Shown here one piece after another: positions 48,175 to 58,516 of a DNA stretch of 64,000 bases (position 1 is the first letter of the stretch; each line of letters opens with the position of its first letter). Origin of the DNA: Doryteuthis pealeii (taxonomy: Eukaryota > Mollusca > Cephalopoda > Myopsida > Loliginidae); NCBI GenBank assembly GCA_023376005.1, contig CM042179.1, forward strand, positions 22,301,906 through 22,365,905, written 5' to 3'. The notes under the pieces were generated by a model. That model saw nothing but the letters and a program-made list of their open reading frames with translations. It was not told the origin of the DNA and ran no database searches. Position numbers and translations under genes: made by a program.

Positions 48175-48790
48175 TTATAATTATTTGTCTGAATGTTTGA
48201 GATGAGGTTTGATAATTTGTATTATTTGGATTTTTCAGACTGTTGTCCTCATCTTTATAATTATATATACAATGTTTTGGATGATGTATCCTCAAGCCTT
48301 ATTCATGTGTTTCTTGTCAAACTCAGGAGCCTTGGGTTGAGTTGATACAGTTTTAAGTGACAATAACCTCTAGGTTGCAGGTTCAATCCTGACCACAGGT
48401 GATAATAACACAGCTTAACACTTGTACCCAATCATGGTTAGCAGAATGAAAACAATCTACCCTGGAAGATTGAATAAAACATTCAGTTCAAAGTTCGGTG
48501 AAAGCTCCTGATTATAACTTGAAGGCTCCAAAGTTCCGGAGTTTGACAAGAAACACCTGAAGAAGGTCGGAAGGCACATCAACCGAAACGTTGTGTATAT
48601 AACAACAGAAATGAAGACAACAGTTGGAAAAATCCAAATAATACATATAACTATTTTTCTGAATTTTTGAGATGAGGCTTGGTGTGAATTATTTTGATTT
48701 TTCAGACTGTTGTCCTCATCTTTATTGTGTTATGTAAAAACCACAACATTTTGGTCACTGTATCCTCCGGCCTTCTTTAGATGAACAGGC
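48175..48790. repeat. composite fold-back element, family F
   Basis: Arm 1 (48221-48324) is repeated inverted as arm 2 (48539-48642) and directly again as arm 3 (about 48655-48790). Arms share CAGACTGTTGTCCTCATCTT, the ACGTTTCGG/CCGAAACGT core and CCTTCTTCAG. The spacer between arms 1 and 2 includes AACAATCTACCCTGGAAGAT and a tRNA-B-box-like CAGGTTCAATCCTGACC. Spacer text recurs in the element at 54695-54975. Confidence 0.8.
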
Positions 48791-49200
48791 TATAGCAACC
48801 AATAATTAAAAAGGCTAGATTAAATTTTTATATTAATTCTCATATCTGAGGGTAATTTGGTTGCTGCTAGCATTAAGAAATATCATTTTATTGACTTTTA
48901 ATAAACAGCATAAGGCAAAATAGATTTGCTTGTTGTGTGAAGTTTTAAAATACATAAATACACACGTGTACAAACACATATGTATGCATGTATGTACATA
49001 TATACACATTTATATAAATTATATATACATTTTATATAGATTAAAAAATATTTTGTATTCATACATATAAAAAGATAGAGAAGTGCATATAATTAGGTAT
49101 ATATAAACACTCACACATATTTATCTACAAATAAACTTTCATAAATTTCACTCATGTGCATAAAAACAATTCGAAAATAAAGAATATATGTTTTACTTAC

Positions 49201-49320
49201 GTTCCAAACAAGACTTCTTAATAATTGTCTGTGGATGAATTGGATATTGTGTTAAAGGTTGTGAATCCGGACTTCGTTTGTATTTCTGTCGACCACCACG
49301 TACTCTGTCTAATCGTACAC
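49201..49320 (-). CDS. ERR: ERR exon: C-terminal extension and hinge
   Basis: This 120-bp exon continues the zinc-finger exon in frame (REG joined to [15 protein letters not shown]). That string is the ERR C-terminal extension, which contacts the minor groove beside the half-site. The remaining 25 or so residues ([14 protein letters not shown] and onward to CLE) are poorly conserved hinge. The acceptor AG is at 49321-49322. The donor, GTAAGT from 49200 down, matches the consensus perfectly. Phase is 1 at both ends. The exon is separated from the zinc-finger-2 exon by a 9079-bp intron containing a LINE relic, a SINE and fold-back elements. The [14 protein letters not shown] string makes ERR, rather than another steroid-type receptor, nearly certain. 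Confidence 0.95.
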
Positions 49321-49596
49321 CTATAAAATATAAACAAAATAAATAAATAAATAAATATATATTTTCCAAATTCGACTCATTTAAAAACATCCATCATCTT
49401 TTTAACAACACTTTACTTGTTTCATATTGTCCTGAAGAAGTTATTTTTATATAAACCAAAACGTTTGAACGTCAACATTATGACCAATAATAACCTTCCA
49501 TCCAGTGTAACATCCCGTGTTTGTCTACATTTCTCCACACACACACACACACACACAATAATCTTCATAGAATGACTGCTATTTACACAGTAGCAT

Positions 49597-49724
49597 TGCA
49601 ACCAACAAAGCCTTCATCAGATGATGACTCTGGGTTCAGGCATAGTTTCGGGGCCGAAGCATCATTACCACTAACCCAGAGTGCCCAGCAGTATCTCACG
49701 ATACCACCAGACTTTGTTGGTTTG
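49597..49724. repeat. fold-back structure in ERR intron
   Basis: Arms CAACCAACAAAGCCTTCATC ... ACTCTGGGTT and AACCCAGAGT ... CCAGACTTTGTTGGTTTG are inverted relative to each other around CAGGCATAGTTTCGGGGCCG. The long frames on both strands here reflect this structure and have no family match I know. Confidence 0.65.
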
Positions 49725-50181
49725 ATGTCACAATATAGGACTGCCATATCCATGCTGATGTGGTTAGAGCTTTCTTCTGGATTTTTTATGTATTTCCTCT
49801 TGTCTGGTGGAGAAAGTCCAAGTTTAGACAAAAATGCCAAGGTTGAGTTGTATATATATATAAATAACATGATTAAAAATTACTTGTACATCTTCCTTGT
49901 GGGTCCAGAATATAAAAATATCATTCATATATCTAAATCAGATTGAAAGTTTTATTGGGATTGTAAAAACAATTCATGAATAAAATATGATAGAGAAATC
50001 CATTTTTTTCCCTTATATTTTAACGGTATGTCAACCTGTTTAGAGTAATTTAATGCATAAAGGATAGAGAATCAGATTCGTTGTAAATACATATTAACTT
50101 TTTTAGTGTTAGTTGTTTCTTAAGAGTTTTTAAATTTTTTTTACATACAGTCCCATCAAATATGAACAATTTTTAAACAAA

Positions 50182-50388
50182 TCTATTTCACTCACAGATG
50201 GGAACCTAATAGGTACAATCACTGTGGGTTAGATTGGACCTGGCAAAGGGGTACTCAACACTCTTTAGATCTACAGAACTGGAGCCTCACCATGTCATAC
50301 CCAGGACACCCCTTTGCAGGGGCAAGGCAGAACTTACTCCTCAGCGGGGGATACAGTCAGCATATTCTAAGCCCCACCGACAGGGTAG
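50182..50388 (+). repeat. dispersed repeat R4, copy 1
   Basis: CACAGATGGGAACCTAATAG, GATTGGACCTGGCAAAGGGG, ACAGAACTGGAGCCTC, TACAGTCAGCATATTCTAAG. Shared with 52280-52506 and 62833-63020. Confidence 0.8.
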
Positions 50389-51594
50389 AGGAAATCCATT
50401 GCTTTAATATCTTATTATAATGGAAATTGTGTGTTTTTCTGTCTGTTACCGAAACTATACGACTTACTATTCATGTCATAATTCCCTTAATTATTTATGC
50501 CACATTCTCCATTTCATTTTTATTTAAACCTCAATTATTAATAAAATTGTTTTACATCATTAATACTGTAGGCCTTATCTACATACTAATAAAATGCAAT
50601 TGTATTTATATATACAATGAAATAGTGGTTTACAGTGTGAACAGGAAGGCTAATTTGCATATTGATATTAAAAATTTGATTTTAATAAATGTGCTTAGTA
50701 TTATTGATTTCTAATTGTGTGGTTTTATCTTAATGAATAGGAGTTAAAATCTTAAAAGAAATCCATTAACAAGAGGAAATAACTGTAATTTTATTCTTTA
50801 CTTTCTATTTTAACTAAATAGTTTAATTAGGAAAATTTAGAAATGAAAGTCGGGAATAAAGTTTCAGTTGTTCTATTTTTCAATTATACTCCCCTCTGTT
50901 TCAAATCATTTTATCTGCATTCTTATTTAGTTTCATTAGACATTCTAATTTAATATAATATTTTATTACATTTAAACTTAAATACTTGCACCCGGAATGT
51001 GCATATATTTGCTAGTATTAATAATGATGATTAGGAAACAATTTTAAAAAATTTGTTTTGCCTTTTGGGATCTTCAAAAGACAAAAAATTTTTTTTTAAC
51101 TATTGTTTCCAAATTGCCATTATTGATATAAGGTCAGTTCATATAAAAATTCTGTAAAAATGTTATAAATCTCTGGAGATTTTTATCATCCTATATGTAT
51201 TCTAATAATGTATTTTGTAAAGTTTTACTGTTTGTTTTTGTTTTATTGCAAAAAGATAATGCAAGAGAGTTATGGTTTTGCTTTAAATTTTTGGACATCT
51301 TAACTTTTGAATTATGTTTTGAAGCTAATAAATACTGGAACTAATGAATACTCATATAAATTTAAATTTTTAGGTAGTTTAAAAAAAAGTAATGGTATAA
51401 GTTTTACCATGTGTTTTTCATTGTTTCATTGCATCATAGGTAGTAAAATACATAGATACTAATAATACGCTTGTTCCAAATTGTACAACATGAAGTTCAA
51501 AAATGTAAATACTGATTATCTGGTGTCGCTTATCCACTGAATTCTTTTGAATTTCGTCACCTCAGCTAAATAATGGACCATTCCATTTCAATTT

Positions 51595-51771
51595 TAAAGA
51601 AAGGGAAGAAAAAGGACATGCTACACAGAAAAATATAATAAAAAAGAAAGAAAGGGAGAAGGAGAGAGAAGGGGAAGATAGAGAGAGGGGGCGATAATGC
51701 TAATCTGTTTCAATCAAACAATGAAAAGAAGGAAAGAAAGAAAGAAAAGAGAGAGAGAGAGAGAGAGAGAA
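51595..51771. repeat. polypurine (GA/GAAA) tract
   Basis: Mostly A and G for about 175 bases, including GGAGAAGGAGAGAGAAGGGG and a (GA)n end, broken by a short mixed stretch at 51695-51720. Could adopt triplex DNA. Confidence 0.8.
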
Positions 51772-52055
51772 TTAAATAAAGATTATTATACTTTTTACAT
51801 ATTCAACTATTTAGCAATAGCTCTAAGGTAAATATATCAAATATTGTAATAATTGAATTATTATACTGTGGTACATCCACAGGTCCTGCTAGTAGATACT
51901 AATGCTTTTAGTTTGTTTCAAAGGAAATAAATATGAAATACCAACTTTGATTGATTAATTGTTTGATTTCAATTGCACGTTAATCAGTCAGGGGTCATTT
52001 CATGCCTAGAAGGGAATTGCGTATGTTTATATTTACATTTTTTTTTTTTGGTGTA

Positions 52056-52200
52056 GATTTTAAATATTATCTGCATTATTCGGACTATTGTCCTCATCTT
52101 TATTGTTATCTGGACAACGTTTCGGACGATATGCCCTCCGGCCTTCTTCAGGTATTTCTTGTCGGACTCGGGAAATTTCTTGTCGTAATCAAACATTCAG
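52056..52200 (-). repeat. single arm of fold-back family F
   Basis: CGGACTATTGTCCTCATCTT, GACAACGTTTCGGACGATAT, GCCCTCCGGCCTTCTTCAGG and TTTCTTGTCGGACTCGG: the least decayed arm in the window. Confidence 0.8.
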
Positions 52201-52279
52201 AGAAATAGATTTTAAAAGTTTTTTGTGCACATGATTATATGATATAAGGCATTCTTATCTAATGCAAATAATTGGCAAA

Positions 52280-52506
52280 TATTTGACCCATAGATGGGAT
52301 CCTAATAGGTACTACCCCTTAGAGTAGACATAGGAATAATGGCAAAGAGGGGGTGACTCAATATTCCCTAGATCTCCAGAACTGAAGCCTCAACACTAGA
52401 TACAGTTTAGTGCCATACCCAAAACTGCCCCCTTTTGGAGGGGGGGGGGCTTACCCCTCTGCAGGGGATACAGACAGCATATTATAAGCTCTGCCTACAG
52501 AGCAGA
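52280..52506 (+). repeat. dispersed repeat R4, copy 2
   Basis: GACCCATAGATGGGATCCTA, AATGGCAAAGAGGGGGTGAC, CCTAGATCTCCAGAACTGAA, GGGGATACAGACAGCATATT. Confidence 0.8.
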
Positions 52507-52674
52507 ACTTATCTTAAAGGCTCAGTGAACTCTTTCCTAGAATTAATGATATATCTACTGATAATGTATTTGTAGTAATCTGTGATTCATCTAAAGCTAA
52601 CAAGGATTTGAGATTTATACAACTGACTTTTATAAGATACTCTACTGACTGAATTTTATTAAAAAAAAAGGTTT

Positions 52675-52870
52675 GGTTTGTTTGTTTAATGGCATATCAA
52701 GCTTCATGGGTTATTTAATGTCAAAGCCATCCTTGTAGAAAAACAGTAGTGGTACTATTTAACCTATAGTTGGGGGTAGAGATGAGGGAGTTCATACCTT
52801 TCCCAAAGGTATTAATATGAAAGTGAGTGTAATAGCATGACTTGCTAACTACAATATCAGTCCAGCATAT
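52675..52870 (+). repeat. dispersed repeat R5, copy 2
   Basis: TTGTTTAATGGCATATCAAG, CTTCATGGGTTATTTAATGT, CATCCTTGTAGAAAAACAGT; matches 13068-13245. Confidence 0.75.
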
Positions 52871-53017
52871 TAGCCAAAATGGGTGTGAATATATTTTTTA
52901 ATTTCAGTATAAAAAAAAACTATTTTAATTGTGACTTGGATAATAGTTAAAATAGTTATGTAGATTTAAATATCTATATCTATCTATCTATCTATATATA
53001 TATATATTATATGTGTG

Positions 53018-53360
53018 TGTGTGAAGAGATGGAAGTGAATCCGTCGGTATGTAGTATATTAAGAAAATTGAAATCTTTGAAAAATTGAAACCTGTGTTTT
53101 TTCAATTTTCTTAATATACTACATATATATATATATATATGTGTAGTATATTAAGAAAGATTGAAAAAAAAAACACAGGTTTAAATGAGTTAAGTGGTAA
53201 GTTTATTGGCTGACGCTGCAGTGTTTCGATCTATTAATTAGATCATCTTCAAGGCATTTGTTGGTATATGGAAGGTAATAAGAAATTTTTTATCACAGAA
53301 TAACGAGAAAAGTGAGTGATAGTCCTTGTTTATCAGTCTGTTTAAAATTTGAAGTCAAAA
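53018..53360 (+). repeat. dispersed repeat R3, copy 2, with snap-back duplication
   Basis: Same landmarks as 37975-38230 (GGAAGTGAATCCGTCGGTAT, AAACACAGGTTT, GACGCTGCAGTGTTTCGATC, TAGATCATCTTCAAGGCATT). It contains an extra hairpin: 53051-53073 is perfectly complementary to 53100-53122, and the same arm appears again directly near 53143. Confidence 0.85.
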
Positions 53361-53460
53361 CCTTTAGTAAATACAGGTTAACACACAACACCATTGTTAC
53401 CGTATTATTATTTTTTTCTTTACACCTGCATTGTGATAGCCTTCTAAATCAACCTCCTAA

Positions 53461-53462
<2 letters not shown>

Positions 53463-53500
<38 letters not shown>
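53463..53500. repeat. (TA)n microsatellite
   Basis: Pure TA run; others in this intron at 53702-53728, 54378-54405 and 55157-55200. Confidence 0.95.
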
Positions 53501-53510
<10 letters not shown>

Positions 53511-53698
53511 TATTCACACACACATTCAAAAAGCAACATATATGCTTATAAAAAGGTATATAGTTATTAATTAAAATGTAAATCTACCAAAAACTTACAT
53601 AAACATAGATGCATCTTATTATTAAATTAGAATGCAGACACACAAAAATGCACCCATATAAAAAAATCTATTATACACCATAAGCATTAATATATAAA

Positions 53699-53739
<41 letters not shown>

Positions 53740-54127
53740 TGTATATAATGCATATATATATCCTACATATTTCAAATACTTAACCATGCAATCTTAAACC
53801 TCCCCACCTGATACAGACAGGTGAGCAAAAGGCATTATCTCACCTGATTCTCGAATTAACAAGCACCCCCCTCCTCTAGTATATACTCCTCCTCCACCTC
53901 CTACCTTTGGTGTTTTACAGTTAAATTCAGGTCAATAACATTTCATAAAGTTCTACAACCTAATAGAGAGCAGGGTTTGGGGAGATTAGATAGATGTGTT
54001 CATAAGTAGGTAGGTACTGGTATAAGTAGGTCACTAAACAAATTATACCTGCATCTAAAATATAGTGCATGCTTGTTTTACCCATTTTCTTCTGTGTGTG
54101 TGTGTGTGTGTGTATATAGGATTATAA

Positions 54128-54377
54128 AAGTTGGCTGATTGGCCTATTGTCAGTATCAACTGAACAGTGAGGGAGTCAATCCCCTTTCTGCTAGCTCTAG
54201 ACTGCAGAGAATGTTTTTGCTGAGGTGGAACACCTACCATCAACTTCCCACTTTACTGCACAGATCAGGTTATCCAAGCTGTACTATTCATGCGCTGAGT
54301 TGGCAAGGACAAGTATCGAACCCAGAACCTTGTGATTTCTAGGTGGAGACTCTACCAACTGGGCTAAACTGGCCCCT
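54128..54377 (-). repeat. tRNA-derived SINE, family 1, sense to ERR
   Basis: Complement of the family head at the right end (AGGTGGAGACTCTACCAACT, GGGCTAAACTGGCCCC). Body TTTTTGCTGAGGTGGAACAC, CCTACCATCAACTTCCCACT, GGGAGTCAATCCCCTTTC. Confidence 0.88.
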
Positions 54378-54694
54378 TTTATATATATATATATATATAT
54401 ATATAAAACCAGATATGAAAAATTATGGTGTTAATTTTATGAAACTGCAGTTACAGAAAATTAACACCATAATATTTCATCTCTGATTTTAAACTGCTCT
54501 GCTATTTTAGCATTGAGCACCTTTATATGCTAATACTTTTCATATTCATTCTCCATTATATTATATTATATATTGCCTGTGCATGTTTGTGCGTCTGAAA
54601 CATAAATAAACATATACTGATGTATTTGTACAAAACACAATACTGGTTTTATCATATACAATTGTTATACATGATTTTTTTTTAACCATCATAT

Positions 54695-54975
54695 GTTTCC
54701 GTCTGAATCTTTGAGATGAGGAATTATCACTATCATTCATAGATGAACTTGGGATAGTGCTCTCATCTTAACTGATGAAATATCCTCTGAGCATGGACTG
54801 TGGAACGAGAACAATCTATCCCTGTGGATTATATAAGGGTTCAGTTTGTAATTCACAGAAGGTTACTAACTACAACAGACACCTGAAGAAGGTCAGAGGG
54901 TATAACAGCCGAAACATTATGACTATTAATAAATAAAATGAGGATATTAGTCCAAGCTCATCAATGAATACTTAT
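54695..54975 (+). repeat. fold-back family F, second full copy
   Basis: GTCTGAATCTTTGAGATGAG, then a worn inverted arm (TAGATGAACTTGGGATAGTG). The spacer is GAACGAGAACAATCTATCCC and GTTCAGTTTGTAATTCAC. The right arm has ACACCTGAAGAAGGTCAGAG, AACAGCCGAAACATTATGAC and AAATGAGGATATTAGTCC. Matches the arm-spacer-arm order at 48175-48642. Confidence 0.75.
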
Positions 54976-55153
54976 CATATGTTTATATATAAATAGGTAC
55001 ATTAATCAGTTTATATCTTTATGAATAAGCATTTATTCTATGTAACAAATATTTTCAACATAATATCCTTTCTTGTCCCTAAATTCAGTGACTAATATTA
55101 ATCATATTGATCAAACATTATACACTGAAAATTATAGATTAATTATTGATCTA

Positions 55154-55204
<51 letters not shown>

Positions 55205-55763
55205 TAGTCCTTTGTTAGTATTGGAGAACTGAAAATAAAGTGCTTGATTACGTGTAAGAGCTTTATTTAATTTATTTATTTATTATAGGGTACAATACAT
55301 TTAAGGTGCCATTGTTATTATTGGTTTCCAGGCAGCATGTTAGCCACCCTTCTTCAAGATAACAGGCCATTTAAAAAATACAGTGAATGTCAATTCATTT
55401 ATATATGTATGAAATTTTTGTTGTTAGTGGGCGGGATCTTATTTTTTTGCGTTTTTTGGTAAATTTGTTAGTGTATCTGGACATTATTGGGCTCGTGTTT
55501 CAGCACGCATCTCTCGTCTCCCGCCTGCAGCCTGTCTCCTGCTTTTCCTTTCATCTGCTTATCTTCATGAGGGTCAAAAATTCGCTGATTCTGGGTATAT
55601 CTATATATATATATTATATGAAAATTTAAAGCATAAGGAAGAAAGTGTCTAAACAAGCAAGATTATAAATTTAATACTGATTACGTCTGTATCACATAAT
55701 TATGTTTGGTTGATTTGTACTATCATCCGATGGAGATTGTGTACATATATATATATATATATA

Positions 55764-56322
55764 CACTAGACAAAATGTGACCCGCTGGGTCACCCATTGA
55801 GCTCTAGGTAGATAGTTGGGATTAGGGAAAAATGAGTTTGCAAATCAAATTAAAAAATAAAGACGCCCGGAGAAGTAAAAGAAAAAACAAACAAACAAAA
55901 AACAAAAAAAAACAAAATCATTTTGTAGGATTTCTAAGAACGGGAACATTTGACCTAATTTAAATGGACCCAATTAACATGATGAGAAGTTATGTGCTAG
56001 CAGCTTCTGAAACTTAACATACAAATATATTTCACATGTTCAAATCACTCTCTTTACACCCACAGAGAAACTAACATATATAATGAGGAGGTAATCAAGA
56101 TATACATAGAGATGGGGAAAGTGACAGGCAGAATGTGGAGTAAGAGACCGGTCAGTTTTTGACTTAATTGCAAATTAAGACTAATTAGAACTAATTAAAA
56201 TGGATTTTTTTTTCAAACATAAGTCAACCCCAAAGAATATTTTGATATGAATTTTGTGTCATTAAACTAAATAGGAAAAAAGCCTTTAGCAAACAATTAT
56301 TGATTTACTCAGCTTTAGTATA
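55764..56322 (+). repeat. dispersed repeat R2, copy 2, inside a TA tract
   Basis: Begins ACTAGACAAAATGTGACCCG right after (TA)n and ends CTCAGCTTTAGTATA right before (TA)n. Inverse orientation relative to 24992-25484. No open frame; class unknown. Confidence 0.85.
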
Positions 56323-56369
56323 ATATATATATATATATAGCAATAGCATAATCTTTACAGATCATTGCC

Positions 56370-58130
56370 GTCCCTCACAATCCCACAACTCCACCACGTG
56401 AACCCTTCCTTGCATGAGCCCTCAAATGACTCATCAAACCTGCTGCAGATCCACATAGTTTGATGCAAATATGACATTGAAAGGAATTCCTTCCCGTTGA
56501 ATAAGATGATTCAGATGATAAAATTTGATGCTTATGCACCACCATATGTCTCAAGACCAGAAGCCGACTTACAGACCTTGCCACAAATAGCACAAGACAC
56601 ATTGTTTGTTCCTGGAATTTGCATGGATTGACCCAGGTGAGATTTCCTATGATTGACATATCCAGCCTTAGAAAGCAAAATTCAACCACATGTCTGACAT
56701 TTCCAACCCTCCATGTTCTCTGCAATATGACAGGTGTAACCCTTTCGAAGTTGATGCTTTAGGTTTTCATGCACGATTCTTTCACTCTCAAAACTGGTAC
56801 AACCATCATCCACATGAACTCTCCAGTCAGTTCTCTTCAGTGCCAGCTTTTTTCAATTGTCAGGATTTATTTTTATTTTTACAAGGTTATTTTTTAAGCA
56901 ATCCTTATACCTCTTCCTAGGCTTATGCTGCGGCCTTTAGCCATCACGCAGCGGACCGTAAAAGATTTGCTTTGGCAATCTAGCATTACTCATACGCACA
57001 ACATGACCTGCCCAACGCATTTGAGCTGTTATGATAAGAGTTTCAATGCTTGAGCATCCTGCCCTTGCAAGGACTTCTGTGTTAGGTGTGTTGGAATTCC
57101 ACTTGATGTTTAGAATACGTCTCAAACATTTCTGATGAAAGTGTTCAAGAATTTTCAAATGTCTTCTAAACAATGTCCATGTTTCCGAGGAGTACAATAA
57201 AACACTCAACATGCAGGACCAATAAACATTCAATTTTGTTTTATGGGTAATGCCGGTACTAGACCATAACCGTTTTTCAAGCGTTCCATAGGCCACAGAT
57301 GCCTTCTGGATGCGCCAGTGAATCTCAGCATCCAAAGATCCATCACAAATTAGTGTACTTCCCAAGTATGTGAAAGACTCAACAATATCCAGACAAGTAC
57401 CATGAATGGCTATTGTTGGTTTGATATATGGTTCACCTTTTATGGGGGTGAACATTACCTGTCTTTGTCAAGCTTATTTTTAATCCAAAAGCAGAGCACG
57501 AGGCTGTAAAAAGGTTCACAATATCTTGAATATCCTCCTCAATGTGAGCCAGAAAGTCAACATCATCGGCATAAAGGAACTCTCTGATAATTGCATAGGA
57601 TGTCTTTGATTTGAAGTTAAATCTTCCCAAGTCAAAAACTCTTCCTGTGATTCTAAATTCCAAGAGGACGCCTTTCTCATAATGTTGGAATGCATGAGAT
57701 AATATTACAGAAAAGAATATTGAGAATAGTGTTGGGGCCAAGACATCTCCCTGCTTAACCCCGTTGTCTATTGGTATTTCATCCGACAATCTACCACTCA
57801 TGACAATTCTAGCTTTCATACCATTGTGCAACCGCTTGAGTACACTCACAAATACCGGTGGGCACCCAACTTTACCCAACATCGTCCAAAGTGCATCCCT
57901 GTTGACTGTATCAAAAGCTTTTATCAAATCAACAAAAACCTGATACAGCGGGACCCGTTGCTCAATACACTTCTCTTGTACTTGCCTAGCCGAAAATATG
58001 TTGTTTGTTCCTCTGCCAGACCTAAAACCACTTTGTGATTCAGGAATGACTACCGGGCAAATGTAAAAAAGCAATCGATTCAACAAGATTCTGGAGAGAA
58101 CCTTGCTAACAGCACCCAGAAGTGTGATTC
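56370..58130 (-). pseudogene. LINE B: reverse transcriptase plus C-terminal C2H2 fingers
   Basis: Minus-strand relic of a non-LTR retrotransposon with most of its reverse transcriptase. In order: LLGAVSKVLSRILLNRLLFY, IPESQSGFRSGRGTNNIFSA, FVDLIKAFDTVNRDALW (catalytic Asp block), DNGVKQGDVLAPTLFSIFF, FLYADDVDFLAHIEEDI (intact YADD), SAFGLKISLTKT. After a one-base shift near 57450: IVESFTYLGSTLICDGSLDA, YSSETWTLFRRHLK, MRWAGHVVRM. The 3' part, in several frames, encodes three C2H2-type fingers: CQTC..(stop)..H, CAICGKVCKSASGL and CHICIKLCGSAAGLMSHLRA. It lies 270 bp downstream of the ERR zinc-finger-2 exon, in the same orientation. 5'-truncated, no endonuclease; dead. Confidence 0.88.
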
Positions 58131-58320
58131 CACGCTACTGGTACTATGTAATCCAGTACGACCTGTTTCATAGTCAGGCCATCGGTGACTAAACTGGTAA
58201 CCCCACAGATTTTATCTGATGAGGAGGGTGGCTAGACATCCTGCAGAACGAAAAACAAGACCTGTTCAAAGGGCGGAGGAAGCTATTAGCTCAATGGCCA
58301 TCTAGAACATTTTTTTTTTT
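58131..58320 (-). repeat. unassigned repeat-like segment beside LINE B
   Basis: GC-richer than its surroundings (GGTAACCCCACAGATTTTAT, AGGCCATCGGTGACTAAACT). It abuts the broken 5' end of LINE B, so it may belong to another element into which LINE B inserted. No second copy in the window. Confidence 0.35.
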
Positions 58321-58399
58321 TGTTGGGAGTCAACATGTTGGACCCCTTATATATATATATATAGAGAGAGAGAAATGTTAAAAGAAAGCACTTTCTTAC

Positions 58400-58516
58400 C
58401 TTCTCGGAGCATGCCTACACTTAGGCATTTCTGAAACCGACATGCCTGGCATGCCTTTCGACGTCGTTTTGTTATTTCACAGTCACTGTTGGCAGGGCAT
58501 GAATACTCTATATTAC
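58400..58516 (-). CDS. ERR: ERR exon: second zinc finger of DNA-binding domain
   Basis: This 117-bp exon encodes the second C4 zinc finger of a nuclear receptor. It reads from GNIEYSCP to GMLREG, with the four zinc cysteines spaced C-x5-C-x9-C-x2-C and the basic stretch [18 protein letters not shown]. The wording is that of estrogen-related receptors, which bind extended half-sites (TNAAGGTCA) as orphan transcription factors in the nucleus; that role is family knowledge. The acceptor is a pyrimidine-rich stretch ending in AG at 58517-58518, and the donor is GTAAG from 58399 down. It begins and ends in phase 1, as does the conserved intron between zinc fingers 1 and 2 in this family. The partner exon with the P-box lies further upstream on the minus strand; I did not find it before the right edge. 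A 31-bp minisatellite starts 280 bp upstream. Confidence 0.95.

Larger units (their letters stand above)
44400..49200 (-). other. ERR intron before the candidate microexon, 4801 bp
   Basis: Donor GTAAGT at 49200 (hinge exon) and acceptor TTTCCAG at 44400-44401. Contains microsatellites, a Tc1-ended element, a SINE and fold-back repeats. Confidence 0.6.
49321..58399 (-). other. ERR intron between zinc-finger-2 and hinge exons, 9079 bp
   Basis: Donor GTAAG at 58399, acceptor AG at 49321-49322, phase 1. Individual elements inside are listed separately. 50720-51590 is AT-rich with nothing recognised. Confidence 0.92.

Noticed and set aside
48556..48592. Hammerhead ribozyme (CTGANGA ... GAAA)
   Set aside because: CTGAAGA and CGAAAC are present, but the stem that must start directly after GA and end directly before GAAA is offset by one unpaired base, and stems I and III are not evident. 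Kept only as a recurrent motif.
49521..49946. 141-codon plus-strand open frame
   Set aside because: Starts in a CA repeat and crosses a fold-back structure that gives open frames on both strands; no family resemblance.
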